Positions 11,248 through 20,675 are shown, counted from the stretch's first letter. The stretch is 64,000 bases of DNA from Nitrososphaerota archaeon (GCA_024860875.1 JACPSZ010000001.1:1-64000), one strand, 5' to 3'. The notes: a model not told the origin generated them from the letters alone. Made by a program: numbers and translations.

Positions 11248-12564
11248 TTGCCGGGAGAAGGGATCAACAGGCTGAAGATGCTCCTCGTCTTGGAGGTTCT
11301 AATATCGGGGGTATACATAGCTTTGACGAGAGGGCTCCTCTTCATATACATAGTTTCGATAGGGAAGGGCGTCGAGGGCATATCCATCGTAGTGGGTGTA
11401 GCGGCCTTGGCGACCATAGGGATTAGCCTCGCTCTCTATAAACGCCCCGGATTTCTTGTGAAAAGGGTCTGGATGAAGTTCACCTTCATGCACGGCCTTG
11501 AAAGGATCCTTTTCATTTTCATCCCCATAACCCAGGATCCCCTCCTCATAGCCTTGATCTTCGCCGCCATCAATAGCCTCCCCACGGGAACCTTCATGAA
11601 CCTCGTGACATACGGCTCCCTATCTGAGGAGGACATAAAAGACGTGACGGCGAAACGCCAAGCAGCATGGAATGTTTCCAGCATGGTTGGCTTCGCCCTC
11701 GCAACTCTTTTGGTCGCCTTCATGCCCCAAGAAGGCAAATACTTCTTCCTGTTTCTCCTAGGCTCCGCCATAGGGCTGCTATCAACACTTACAGTTGCCC
11801 TGATGCCCATGTCGCATTTGGAGGGCATGGAAATGCCGGCGTCCGTAGAGCAGCCGGAGAAGGTCTTTTCTACATCATCGTTCTTCGTGGCCCTCCTCGC
11901 CTCCTCGAGTCTCCTCGCCATCGTTTGGGTTCCATACGTAATGGACTTCCTGAAGGGCCCCGACTATCTCGCCGTAGCCATGAGCCTAGCAGGGACATCA
12001 AGCATGACAGTAGCCTCCCTATTCTGGAGGAAGCGCTCCTTCAGAACCCTGAGGAGTAGCATCGGCCTTGATGCGGTAGCCCCATCCTTAGCCCTAGCGA
12101 CCCCCATCCCCGTGATCCATCCCATACTGTCTGCGTTATCGGGCTTCACATTCACAGGCGCCAACTTCGTGGGCAACTTCCTCTTCGCGGGTTATAACAG
12201 GTGGCTCGGAGCCATAAAGTCCAGCATACTCCTGATCCTTATCGTCAGCGTCGCCCAGGCATTGGTGTCCCCCGTAAGCATCTTGGCGGCAGGGAACTTC
12301 TTCCTCATCTTCGCCATGGTAATAGTACTGAAGCTCGTCGCCCTACTCTTGGCTTCGACCATGGTGCCTGAGGTGGCTATCGTGTCGGAGGAATCCGCCA
12401 GAACCTACTCTTTCACAATGTACCAGACGAGCCTCACAGGGTACCAAGCGTCCGTCGAACTCTCTAAGGACGCAGTCGTGACCACACTGAGGATGGCCGC
12501 CCTTGCCCTTGTCTTCCTCAGCCTATACATCATTTACAGAGTGGCCCTCCTCGTGATCTTCTGA
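11248..12564 (+). CDS. multi-pass membrane protein, MFS-transporter-like
   Basis: 438 aa with about 12 hydrophobic segments; remote MFS-like layout. Confidence 0.65.
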   Translation: MPGEGINRLKMLLVLEVLISGVYIALTRGLLFIYIVSIGKGVEGISIVVGVAALATIGISLALYKRPGFLVKRVWMKFTFMHGLERILFIFIPITQDPLLIALIFAAINSLPTGTFMNLVTYGSLSEEDIKDVTAKRQAAWNVSSMVGFALATLLVAFMPQEGKYFFLFLLGSAIGLLSTLTVALMPMSHLEGMEMPASVEQPEKVFSTSSFFVALLASSSLLAIVWVPYVMDFLKGPDYLAVAMSLAGTSSMTVASLFWRKRSFRTLRSSIGLDAVAPSLALATPIPVIHPILSALSGFTFTGANFVGNFLFAGYNRWLGAIKSSILLILIVSVAQALVSPVSILAAGNFFLIFAMVIVLKLVALLLASTMVPEVAIVSEESARTYSFTMYQTSLTGYQASVELSKDAVVTTLRMAALALVFLSLYIIYRVALLVIF

Positions 12565-12721
12565 CGACAATTAAGCAACAGACCCGCCTCGACACTAGAA
12601 CATTCCTGAAACAAAACAAACAGGCCTAATAGAGAAAGAAACCATCATGAGATTTCGAATCTCGTAACGATGCTTCAATGAAGAACCTTTTTATGACATG
12701 GCTGTGACTCTCCGATGAACC

Positions 12722-13351
12722 TTGGTACAAGAGAGCATAAGCGAGCTCTTCGCCAGAGCCTTAGAGCAGATAGCTGCAGACGTAGTACAATTGCTACCAA
12801 AGATAGTCATAACCATAATCATTCTTACGGCGGCCGTTATAACCATCAAGATACTCAACAAAGTTTTCAGAAGAGTCCTCAACCTCCTGAACCTCGACCA
12901 GCTCTTCAGACAAGTCACCACAATTACCCTTCCCTTCTCCCTGAGCGGCCTCATAATCCTCCTAATCGACCTGGGAGTAATCCTGATCACAGCCTTCGGG
13001 ATAGCGAACTTCTTTCTGGGGCCAGAACAGCTTCAACCCATGAGGGAACTGCTGGCCTTCGGGGCACGCATCATCAGCGTAATTGTGGTGACGATAACAG
13101 TCTTCATGATGTTCGATCTCATAATCGCAAAGGTAGAGATCAAGACGGGGCTGAAAGGCTACCTGATGTTCATACTAATGCTCATCCTAACAGCCATGGT
13201 CATAGACCTGACGGCGCTCTCTGAATCGGCAAAAGAAGCCCTTCAACAAGGCTTGTCCATCGGGATCGGCATATCCGTAGGCGTCTTCGCCACCTGGTTC
13301 TTCTTCCACGACTATCTTGACCGCAGGCTGAAACCAGCAACATCGGCATGA
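12722..13351 (+). CDS. integral membrane protein, possibly mechanosensitive-channel-related N-terminal region
   Basis: 209 aa, TTG start, several TM helices ('IVITIIILTAAVITIKILNKVFRRVL'). Confidence 0.6.
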   Translation: MVQESISELFARALEQIAADVVQLLPKIVITIIILTAAVITIKILNKVFRRVLNLLNLDQLFRQVTTITLPFSLSGLIILLIDLGVILITAFGIANFFLGPEQLQPMRELLAFGARIISVIVVTITVFMMFDLIIAKVEIKTGLKGYLMFILMLILTAMVIDLTALSESAKEALQQGLSIGIGISVGVFATWFFFHDYLDRRLKPATSA

Positions 13352-13591
13352 CTCCCCACCATATTTTCCGGTTAGGGTGGTTGTTCCTTCACCGACTGAT
13401 GGTTTAAGAGGGATGAGGCGATCGTGGCGTATGAGCGAAGAGTTACCCCAGAAGGAAGTTTAACAGCTGTCTTAACCAAGACCGAAATATCCTTCTTTCC
13501 TATCCGGAGGGCTTTTTCACCCTAATATGCCAAGGCCCTTCGATACAGGATTAAGGAGAACCATATTTCCCACCAGCCGTCCGTTTTACGC

Positions 13592-13614
13592 GTGCGGGGG
13601 GTGAGATTTGAACC
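13592..13614 (-). repeat. degenerate tRNA 3'-end remnant B
   Basis: gtgcggggggtgagatttgaacc preceded by cgttttac, as in remnant C. Confidence 0.55.
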
Positions 13615-13866
13615 CTAATTTACAGGTAAGATTAGTCGAACCAGTAGCGTTTAGGCCAGAGCGGTCCTAAACCCGATCGTGTTCAATATACTCCTGAAAA
13701 TACGAACGATGGTCAGAAGCCTCGGGAGGGGTTCGAATTTCAGGTAGAAAAACACCTATCTTAACACGGTTTGCTAAGCGAAAATGAGTTTTCCCTTCTT
13801 GACTCTGATATTTTCTTGCAAGTCTTGCTAAAGATAGTTTCTAGGTCAGGAGGCAACATTGTCATG

Positions 13867-14430
13867 CTACTCGCTCAATTTTGGCGAAAAAAGCTCTACA
13901 AGTTTCTCCCAATTGCCAATAGTGTAAGCTTGAAACATGATCAATTGAGTCATTGGATCTTCCTCATTACCGCTCCTTTCTGTCGGTTCTTGATAGAGTT
14001 TCTTGAGTATCTGTAAGTATCTCGAAAAAAGTTCAGGAAAACTAATCACCTGAATACCATCTTTTTCTAGGGCCTCCATATCTTTCCTGCTCGGGTCACC
14101 GTAATCATAGGCAAAGACCCTCACCATCTTCCTCTTGCCCAAGTTGAACTTTTTTCGTATGTTTTTTTCGTGCTCTCTAAATTCTTCGATTAGTCCTTTG
14201 GCCTTAGGCCTCCCAAAGGCTGTGGTTTCTACAAGAACCACTTCGTCTGAATTAAATAGGATCAGATCGATGTCTTTATTATTACCGTACTTAACACGTT
14301 CCCGGATGCCTTCATAAGCAAATCCCTTTCCATCCTCAGACGGCATATGGAGGTAATATTCTTTCACCAATTCCTCTGTGTAAGTCCCATGACTTTGACC
14401 ACTGAAGGTTACTAAAGTGTCTTGCGACAC
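13867..14430 (-). CDS. hypothetical protein, possible PD-(D/E)XK-type nuclease
   Basis: 187 aa; 'KDIDLILFNSDEVVLVETT' resembles a nuclease core. Confidence 0.55.
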   Translation of the reverse strand: MSQDTLVTFSGQSHGTYTEELVKEYYLHMPSEDGKGFAYEGIRERVKYGNNKDIDLILFNSDEVVLVETTAFGRPKAKGLIEEFREHEKNIRKKFNLGKRKMVRVFAYDYGDPSRKDMEALEKDGIQVISFPELFSRYLQILKKLYQEPTERSGNEEDPMTQLIMFQAYTIGNWEKLVELFSPKLSE

Positions 14431-14489
14431 GGTTCTGTTTGGTTGGTGTCAGCAAATTGTCGCTGTTAACTTCCGTCAACTAGGATATT

Positions 14490-15057
14490 CTATTTTTGAT
14501 ACCTAATCAGCAACACAGTTTCACGTAAGATATCGCTTAATGAGTGTTCCATAATCTTCCTTAAGATACTCTCATTACCTTCTGACAAATACCTCTTCCA
14601 TAAGCCCGGGATATCTTTTCCACTAATCTTGTTAATCCTGAAGTAATCTTCTGGCTCACTTATCAGTTCGTCAAGTTTGGGCCACTTTAGCCCATGATTG
14701 TTAGCTTGTTCTTTCCAAGGCTTCATTATATCTACAAGATCGTGATCTTTTACATGCATCCCAAGTTCGATCTCCATGATGTTCCTCTCGAACTCTGCAT
14801 TATAGGAATACGGTGGTTTAGGTAGTTGCTGAAGGGTTTGTCTTGTTTCTTCGTAGAAAGCCACATGTTCCTTGGTTTTGCGTTGGATTATCACAACATC
14901 GTTTCCATGAAAATAACCTAAGGTGATAACTTCGTGTTCCTTGTCGATTTTCGGCGCGCGCTTTTCATTGTTTATGAACTCCTTCGTCGTAAAGAGTACC
15001 CCGCATCTTTGGCTTGCATTCTATCATGATATAGGCAAGTGAGTATGACGTATTCAT
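14490..15057 (-). pseudogene. frameshifted PD-(D/E)XK-like protein gene
   Basis: The 134-aa ORF extends upstream in frame (RCGVLFTTKEFINNEKRAPKIDKEHEVITLGYFHGNDVVIIQRKTKEH...). A second frame upstream encodes MNTSYSLAYIMIECKP, so one frameshift separates an 'IECK' motif from the rest. Confidence 0.55.
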
Positions 15058-15215
15058 CTCTGGATCGGTCAGCTGATGACTTGGCAAGTCTAGACCTTTT
15101 AACAGTTAGAGCGAGTTCTCTGGGATTTTGAATTTTAGAGAAGCCTGAACAATAAGCTCTTCTTACTACTGATATGGGCGTTCATCTTTTCTTGACACGC
15201 AGGCCATGTTGCATT

Positions 15216-16094
15216 CTAGCTTAGAAATACATTCGCTTCACGACCATATGTCGGATCGCCCTTTTCGATTCTGAATATATATTCTTCAATGGTCAGTTTC
15301 TTTACATGCGACATTCGGCCGAGTACCGGCCAGTCCAAAAATCTTGGTATAAAATACTCTATTTCATAGCCGTAATTCTTCAGCTTTGTTAGCAATCTCA
15401 AAATCTTGTCTTTGCCTGCAAGGGTAGGATGGAACTCCATGAACAAAGCAGGCTTGAAGGTCCCGATGGTATTATGTGAACCTTCTATGACTTCGTATTC
15501 ATGACCTTCTACGTCCATTCTCATCAGGTTCAATTGTGTGAGATTTCTTGCTAACGTATCGACCTTCCTTACTTGAACTTCTAAGCCACCATTGCCATTT
15601 TCTTGTGCTATCCTGTGCCAGTTTGATTGTAACGAGGTTTCCATAATTGCCTTTCCATCATGATTGGAGCAGGCTACATTAGAACAATCTATGTTACTGA
15701 GATTATTTATAGACACATTCTCCAGCAACTTGCTAAAATTTGCAGGGTGGGGTTCCAGTGCCATAACATGTCCTGTTTTCCCCACAATCCCGGCAGTTAG
15801 AAGCGCATAGTAGCCAATGTTAGCACCAATGTCTAGGCAGTAATGCCCTCCTTTTACCAGTTTGTTCAGGATTTGGGTCGATATAGGCTCGTGTATCTTG
15901 AATAGAGCTAGTTCTGAAGAGATGCCAGGATCGTTCAGATGAATTTTCATCTTCCATCCGTTTATGGAGATGGTGTTGTCCTTTCCATTGATGGAATGGT
16001 AGATGTACATTAGAAACCTGATAGCATTGTAGAGATATCTATGATCGTTGTAAATTCCATAATAGACATTAGACAGGAGCTTGTATCGCGTCAA
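15216..16094 (-). CDS. FkbM family SAM-dependent methyltransferase
   Basis: 'GGHYCLDIGANIGYYALLTA', 'MRMDVEGHEYEVIEG' motifs. Confidence 0.88.
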   Translation of the reverse strand: MTRYKLLSNVYYGIYNDHRYLYNAIRFLMYIYHSINGKDNTISINGWKMKIHLNDPGISSELALFKIHEPISTQILNKLVKGGHYCLDIGANIGYYALLTAGIVGKTGHVMALEPHPANFSKLLENVSINNLSNIDCSNVACSNHDGKAIMETSLQSNWHRIAQENGNGGLEVQVRKVDTLARNLTQLNLMRMDVEGHEYEVIEGSHNTIGTFKPALFMEFHPTLAGKDKILRLLTKLKNYGYEIEYFIPRFLDWPVLGRMSHVKKLTIEEYIFRIEKGDPTYGREANVFLS

Positions 16095-16294
16095 TGTGTC
16101 GACCTCGAATGTGCCCCATATTTTATGCTAGCGTTTATGGTGCCAGTGGCATGGTTCAGTTTGTCTATGAAAACCTACGGCACTTACTTTTCCATCGATA
16201 GCTAACATACCATAACATGGTATCTAGGGACATTCTATGGTAACATCTTCAAGACGGCCAAAATCATACTTCCCATTAGCTCCTCGTTTTACAA

Positions 16295-16345
16295 ATGCGG
16301 GGGGGGATTTGAACCCACGAACCGCTAACCGATAGGAGCCTCAGT
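16295..16345 (-). repeat. degenerate tRNA-Leu(GAG)-like 3' portion, remnant C
   Basis: Minus strand TAGGA-CTGAGGC-TCCTA anticodon arm (GAG), variable arm, GTGGGTTCAAATCCCCC T-arm and GCA end; no matching 5' acceptor/D-arm. Confidence 0.55.
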
Positions 16346-16591
16346 CCTACGCCTTCAAGTAGCAAATTGCAAGATTATTGGGGACACAAAAAATTCCACT
16401 GTCCTAGCTTTGCAGACCCTTTGGATTTTTGCCTACATCACCAGTTCAGCCGGCTCTTCCGAAAACATGCTCTCTCGAGCACGCCTCGTCCATCATCGGG
16501 TCCAATTCTAAATTAGAATAATGCGATATTATCCTTTTTGGAAAAGGGAAAAGGAATTAACCCCTGACATATTAGCGTAGCAACGATATAA

Positions 16592-17005
16592 TTGGTCGAT
16601 TGCCCTCATAACCCTCATGATGTAGTCTTTTACGGAGTGCTCAACCTGAATTTCAGAGGGAGGCTTGTAGGCTCTCTCGATATGTGGCTCTGCAGGAAGT
16701 GCAGGGACCTGTTCTTTGAGGAGAAGAGGTTCATAGATGTCAAGCCTAATACTGATCTTGGATTCAAAGGTGCTGGAGATGGTGCCAAATGGGGCGTGTT
16801 AGCATGTTATGATGACAGAGATGTCAACTGGGCCGTATTTTCAATAAAGCCAAAGCAGAAGATTGAGCACAAATGTTTAGTTGATAATCCTCCTCCAATA
16901 GTTGCAGACTCTGAGTGGAAAGTTTCTGTTCAAGCCAAGGATGTTTCACACAAAATAATCCTGCTCGACAAAAACATCAACAATGCTGTCGAGATTACAG
17001 AATAG
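16592..17005 (+). CDS. hypothetical protein with CxxC
   Basis: 137 aa, TTG start, 'LCRKCRDLFFEEKRF'. Confidence 0.5.
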   Translation: MVDCPHNPHDVVFYGVLNLNFRGRLVGSLDMWLCRKCRDLFFEEKRFIDVKPNTDLGFKGAGDGAKWGVLACYDDRDVNWAVFSIKPKQKIEHKCLVDNPPPIVADSEWKVSVQAKDVSHKIILLDKNINNAVEITE

Positions 17006-17014
17006 GGCGATCTT

Positions 17015-17392
17015 TTGCTCAGAACCCTTGGCTCCGTTTCTTCAATAGCAATTCTGGCTTGGCTTGCAATAACCAGATTCACAATAATGGAAAGTTATTA
17101 CTCAGCAAGGCCCCTTGCCCAGATCATTGCAATAGCGATGATGGTAATTTATCTGATCTCCGCTGGAATGATATTTTTAGTGATAAGATCTCTTGTCAGA
17201 ATCACTATGCTTCTTCTAGCAGCATTATTCGCCACATCTGTAGTATGGTCAGTATTCGATCTTGGATTAGATTGGAGTAATGCTCTGCTCTTGGCACTCC
17301 AAGCTGTAAATTTGGTTGCAGTGATATTACTCTACAGAAAAGCGTCGAAGAGTCAGGGTCCATCTGTTTTAGACATGCCGATATTCGGTTGA
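17015..17392 (+). CDS. hypothetical membrane protein
   Basis: 125 aa with about 4 TM segments. Confidence 0.55.
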   Translation: MLRTLGSVSSIAILAWLAITRFTIMESYYSARPLAQIIAIAMMVIYLISAGMIFLVIRSLVRITMLLLAALFATSVVWSVFDLGLDWSNALLLALQAVNLVAVILLYRKASKSQGPSVLDMPIFG

Positions 17393-17477
17393 TAGCAAAT
17401 TAGCTAAATCAGATCGTCAAGATTATTCACTGTAATTTACACCGAAGCCGATAAATCATTGACATAATGCAGAAGTT

Positions 17478-17690
17478 ATGCCGTTTGAAATAATATGCGA
17501 CGACTGTGGTTTTGTCCTCTATAGAGGGAGCGAAATGCGCGGTGCGAAGGAGGTGCTCAGGACATTCAAGGGAAGGTGCGGAAACTGCGATGCTAAGCTG
17601 TCGATGGAGAACTATGGTGTGGAAGTTACAACTGCAAATAAACATCGTCCTACAGTACTGGGCGTAGGAAACTCCTACTTCGTCGCATAG
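17478..17690 (+). CDS. small zinc-ribbon protein
   Basis: 70 aa; 'MPFEIICDDCGFVLYRG...GRCGNCDAKLS'. Confidence 0.75.
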   Translation: MPFEIICDDCGFVLYRGSEMRGAKEVLRTFKGRCGNCDAKLSMENYGVEVTTANKHRPTVLGVGNSYFVA

Positions 17691-17774
17691 TACTCCTCAA
17701 CAACACTCTAGGTTAAGTCAAATACCATACAATAACAAAAGATGATTCACTTCACCTTTTGGGTCTATATACAA

Positions 17775-17935
17775 AACAAGGATGTTTCACACACAAAGGG
17801 TACGTTTTAGTAACTCCATACGCTAGTACTATAGTACTCTACTCCTCTACTATTGTTGCTTTATGTGGCAATCCCCCTATATGGGCCCCTCTGTGCAGGG
17901 GCGGGCACGGCTTTCAGAACGCTAATTATATAGGC
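17775..17935 (+). repeat. dispersed intergenic element, copy 1
   Basis: Co-linear blocks shared with the reverse complement of 31015-31220. Confidence 0.5.
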
Positions 17936-17957
17936 CCTAAAATGGCAGAAAATCCAG

Positions 17958-18083
17958 ATGAACTGCTCAAAATGCGGAACCAGGATGAACGAACTGCCAG
18001 TAAGCGAGCATATTGACTTTATCTGCCCAATTTGCGGATCATCAGCACCAATATTCTGCACAAAGAAGAACCAATGGTGTTAA
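17958..18083 (+). CDS. 41-aa double-CxxC zinc-binding microprotein
   Basis: MNCSKCGTRMNELPVSEHIDFICPICGSSAPIFCTKKNQWC*; TATA-like aattatata about 28-36 nt upstream. Confidence 0.65.
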   Translation: MNCSKCGTRMNELPVSEHIDFICPICGSSAPIFCTKKNQWC

Positions 18084-18240
18084 AAAATCAGCGGAGAGGA
18101 TTTCACCCTAGTGCAGATCCCTTCGGGACCCACAAGTCTTCCCCTGAGCGTTGGTCGAACGGCCTTCCAGGCTTTTCAGCCTGCTTATACCTTACGCTCC
18201 ACACAGTTGCAGGTTCCGAAGACTCCTCTGGTTTCGAGCA
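18084..18240 (-). ncRNA. candidate structured ncRNA of unknown class
   Basis: Nested complementary arms 18095-18100/18224-18229, 18135-18141/18218-18224, 18146-18150/18195-18199, 18168-18173/18178-18183 (GAAA loop on minus strand); T6 run at the minus-strand 3' end. Confidence 0.45.
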
Positions 18241-18346
18241 CCGTTATTGTCCTCTGTATCCTTGGGCGCACTTAGACCACTATAACAATAGTTATATCGT
18301 TTTGACTTATAACCTTTTTGCCAATTCTTCTGTATGTTTTTGTCGA

Positions 18347-19021
18347 TCAGAGCGAGTACTTGTGCACCCGTGCACTATTGGGTGCTTCCCAGCCCTCCAT
18401 GTTATATGCCATATCAAAGAACTTGATTTCATACCTACATGCAGTTATGTAGCTCTTTACCATTGCTCCCTTTAATGAGTTCTTTTCTGCAACCTTATCA
18501 AGGATATCAAGCATCTGCCTTGTCCATTCCTTCATTTCTTTAGATGAATAGATTGCAAGCCATTTTCCATATAGAGGATGTTTGTTAGCAGGACATTTAG
18601 TATGCCTTTCGCCTATCATACTGTATAGTCTTGGGCAGGGTATTAGCGCCGCAAGAGCCTCTTCGAAAGTTCCTTGATATGCGAGCCTGATAAGATAGCT
18701 ACTGTAGGCTAGCGTTGTAGGCGCACTTTCAACTTCCTTTTTGAGTTCGAGCTGTTTTGTAATCAGGTCTCTTCTGAACCTTAGCTCGTGTCTGTAAATA
18801 GAAGCTATTAGTTTGCTTAGTTTGTTAGCATGCTCAGATTGTCTTGATGCTAAGATACGCCTTGCATAATCCATATCATTTAGGAAAATGTCGTCCTGCT
18901 GTATGTAGAAGGCAAATTTTTTGATGGGAAGTTTAGCCTGACAAATCTCTTGCAGGAACTTATGGCTAAGAAACCTCTCTGCGTAGCCTGCTGTCTGCTT
19001 CTGTATTTGTTCTGAAAACAT
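18347..19021 (-). CDS. tenA: TenA/THI-4 family thiaminase II-like protein
   Basis: 'QIQKQTAGYAERFLSHKFLQEI', 'FAFYIQQDDIFLNDMDYARRI'. Confidence 0.85.
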   Translation of the reverse strand: MFSEQIQKQTAGYAERFLSHKFLQEICQAKLPIKKFAFYIQQDDIFLNDMDYARRILASRQSEHANKLSKLIASIYRHELRFRRDLITKQLELKKEVESAPTTLAYSSYLIRLAYQGTFEEALAALIPCPRLYSMIGERHTKCPANKHPLYGKWLAIYSSKEMKEWTRQMLDILDKVAEKNSLKGAMVKSYITACRYEIKFFDMAYNMEGWEAPNSARVHKYSL

Positions 19022-19023
19022 GG

Positions 19024-19545
19024 CTAATAGAGAAAGTCCTTTCTGAGTTTAGCTCTTGCTCCCTTTATTATTAGATGTGCAGGAATTACAAGCAGAATGT
19101 TAAATGGCAGAGACCATACCAAGCTTGCAGCTATTCCAAGGCCGAAGATAGGGATATCGATTGCAAGGAAGATTACTGTCTGAAGGCAAGCGCCAGCAAC
19201 CATACCATAAATTGGGAACCTCTTTCTCAAAGTTCCTGTTAATCCAGCAACGGGAACCCTAGCCGCTATCAAGCCAAACAGAAACAATATAGGGTCTCCT
19301 CTTACGCTCATAAGGTAGATTTCAGCGACTGCGGAGCCAAGCCCTGCAGAAAACATTCCAATGTTTCGACCGAACAGAATGGAAACTATGTAAACGCCAA
19401 GTAGCCCAGCGTTGAAGACTGTGAGGGTCGAAATTTTGACGGAAAGTGCAGTAAGCACCGCTATCAGGGCTGACATGACTGCTATGGAAGCTATGAGCTG
19501 CGTCTTTGTAATTTCAGACTTTGGAATTGCTGTAAGCTGTGTCAA
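19024..19545 (-). CDS. ECF-transporter S-component-like membrane protein (probable thiamine/precursor uptake)
   Basis: 173 aa, about 5-6 TM helices, adjacent to tenA. Confidence 0.6.
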   Translation of the reverse strand: MTQLTAIPKSEITKTQLIASIAVMSALIAVLTALSVKISTLTVFNAGLLGVYIVSILFGRNIGMFSAGLGSAVAEIYLMSVRGDPILFLFGLIAARVPVAGLTGTLRKRFPIYGMVAGACLQTVIFLAIDIPIFGLGIAASLVWSLPFNILLVIPAHLIIKGARAKLRKDFLY

Positions 19546-19617
19546 ACATCCGTAAATTTTTAGAGAGGATATATAAACTGCTTAATAAGCGGTTTATAGG
19601 AAGGCAGATTTTTCTGT

Positions 19618-20637
19618 TTGTATGTAATTCTGGCATTGCAGGTTAAGTTTGGGGTTCTTGCCCCGCAAGGCTGGCGTTTAGACCTTAAGCAGTTCAGAAC
19701 ATCAAGAGAAAAATACGATGCTATGGTAAATTATGCCAAGAGGGCTGAAGAGCTGAACTATGATTCCATGTGGCTCTACGACCATTTCCATACAGTACCT
19801 GTTCCCGTCAACGATGCGACGTTCGAGTCTTGGACTAGCTTGGCAGCACTTGCCAAAGGCACCAGCAGAATCAGGCTCGGCACCCTTGTAACATGCAATT
19901 CATACAGAAACCCTGCACACTTGGCAAAGATGGCTAGTACAGTAGATTGCATTAGCGACGGAAGACTTGAATTCGGGATAGGTGCAGGCTGGTACAAAAA
20001 TGAGTACGACGCTTACGGCTATGAATTTCCCAGAATCGGGGTAAGCCTCTCACAGTTAGAAGAGTCTGTGCAGATAATTAGAGAGATGTGGACGAAGGAT
20101 AAAGCTTCCTTCAAAGGCAGATATTACTCGATTGACGGAGCTGTTTGCAATCCCAAACCCATTCAGAAGCCGCATCCCCGCATATGGATAGGAGGTCAAG
20201 GTAATAGGACTTTGAAGATTGTTTCCAAATACGCAGACGGGTGGAACTTTATCGGCTCAGCAGAAGAATTTGCAGAGAAGGTTTTGTTATTGAAGAATTA
20301 TTGTAAAAAAACTGGCAGCGATTTTAACAGGCTGAAACTATCTGTGCATTTGCAAATAGCAACAGGTAAAAATAACAAAGAGATTGCAGATGCCAAGAAC
20401 TATATCAGGAAATACATAGCACCTATACTGTCGCATCCTCTTGACGCCGTAAAGTTCATAGCAAAACCATCACGAAGGGGTGCGGGATATCTTGCAGGCA
20501 GGCCAGAAGAAATCAGCCAGAAGATTGAGCAGTATGTAAACGCAGGTGCGTCCTATTTCATTGTGTATTTCGTCGATGCTCCAAATGTTAAAGGTATGGA
20601 AACCTTTGCAGAAATGACAATTCCGCAATTTTCATAG
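19618..20637 (+). CDS. LLM-class F420-dependent oxidoreductase
   Basis: 'KFGVLAPQGW', 'SMWLYDHFHTVP', 'GRLEFGIGAGWYKNEYDAYGYEFP'. Confidence 0.88.
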   Translation: MYVILALQVKFGVLAPQGWRLDLKQFRTSREKYDAMVNYAKRAEELNYDSMWLYDHFHTVPVPVNDATFESWTSLAALAKGTSRIRLGTLVTCNSYRNPAHLAKMASTVDCISDGRLEFGIGAGWYKNEYDAYGYEFPRIGVSLSQLEESVQIIREMWTKDKASFKGRYYSIDGAVCNPKPIQKPHPRIWIGGQGNRTLKIVSKYADGWNFIGSAEEFAEKVLLLKNYCKKTGSDFNRLKLSVHLQIATGKNNKEIADAKNYIRKYIAPILSHPLDAVKFIAKPSRRGAGYLAGRPEEISQKIEQYVNAGASYFIVYFVDAPNVKGMETFAEMTIPQFS

Positions 20638-20675
20638 ACATGCTAAAAAGCACATTATTGACGCCTTATTGACAT

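Noticed and set aside
12649-12663. GAGATTTCGAATCTC palindrome upstream of the membrane protein at 12722
   Set aside because: Could be an operator, but a single 15-bp palindrome is weak evidence.
16207-16223. ATACCATaacATGGTAT palindrome
   Set aside because: Short isolated palindrome with no neighbouring gene start; not enough to support an operator or att call.
8281-16345. Intact tRNA genes at the three tRNA-like sites
   Set aside because: T-stems have mismatches and no 5' acceptor or D-arm partner could be found within reach.
17759-18016. 85-aa plus-strand ORF
   Set aside because: Runs through the dispersed element and overlaps the better-supported CxxC microprotein in another frame.
18084-18340. 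RNase P RNA or TPP riboswitch for the thiamine genes
   Set aside because: No GAGGAAAGUC/ACAGAAA-type RNase P signatures and no CUGAGA/thi-box; it also lies 3' of tenA rather than upstream.
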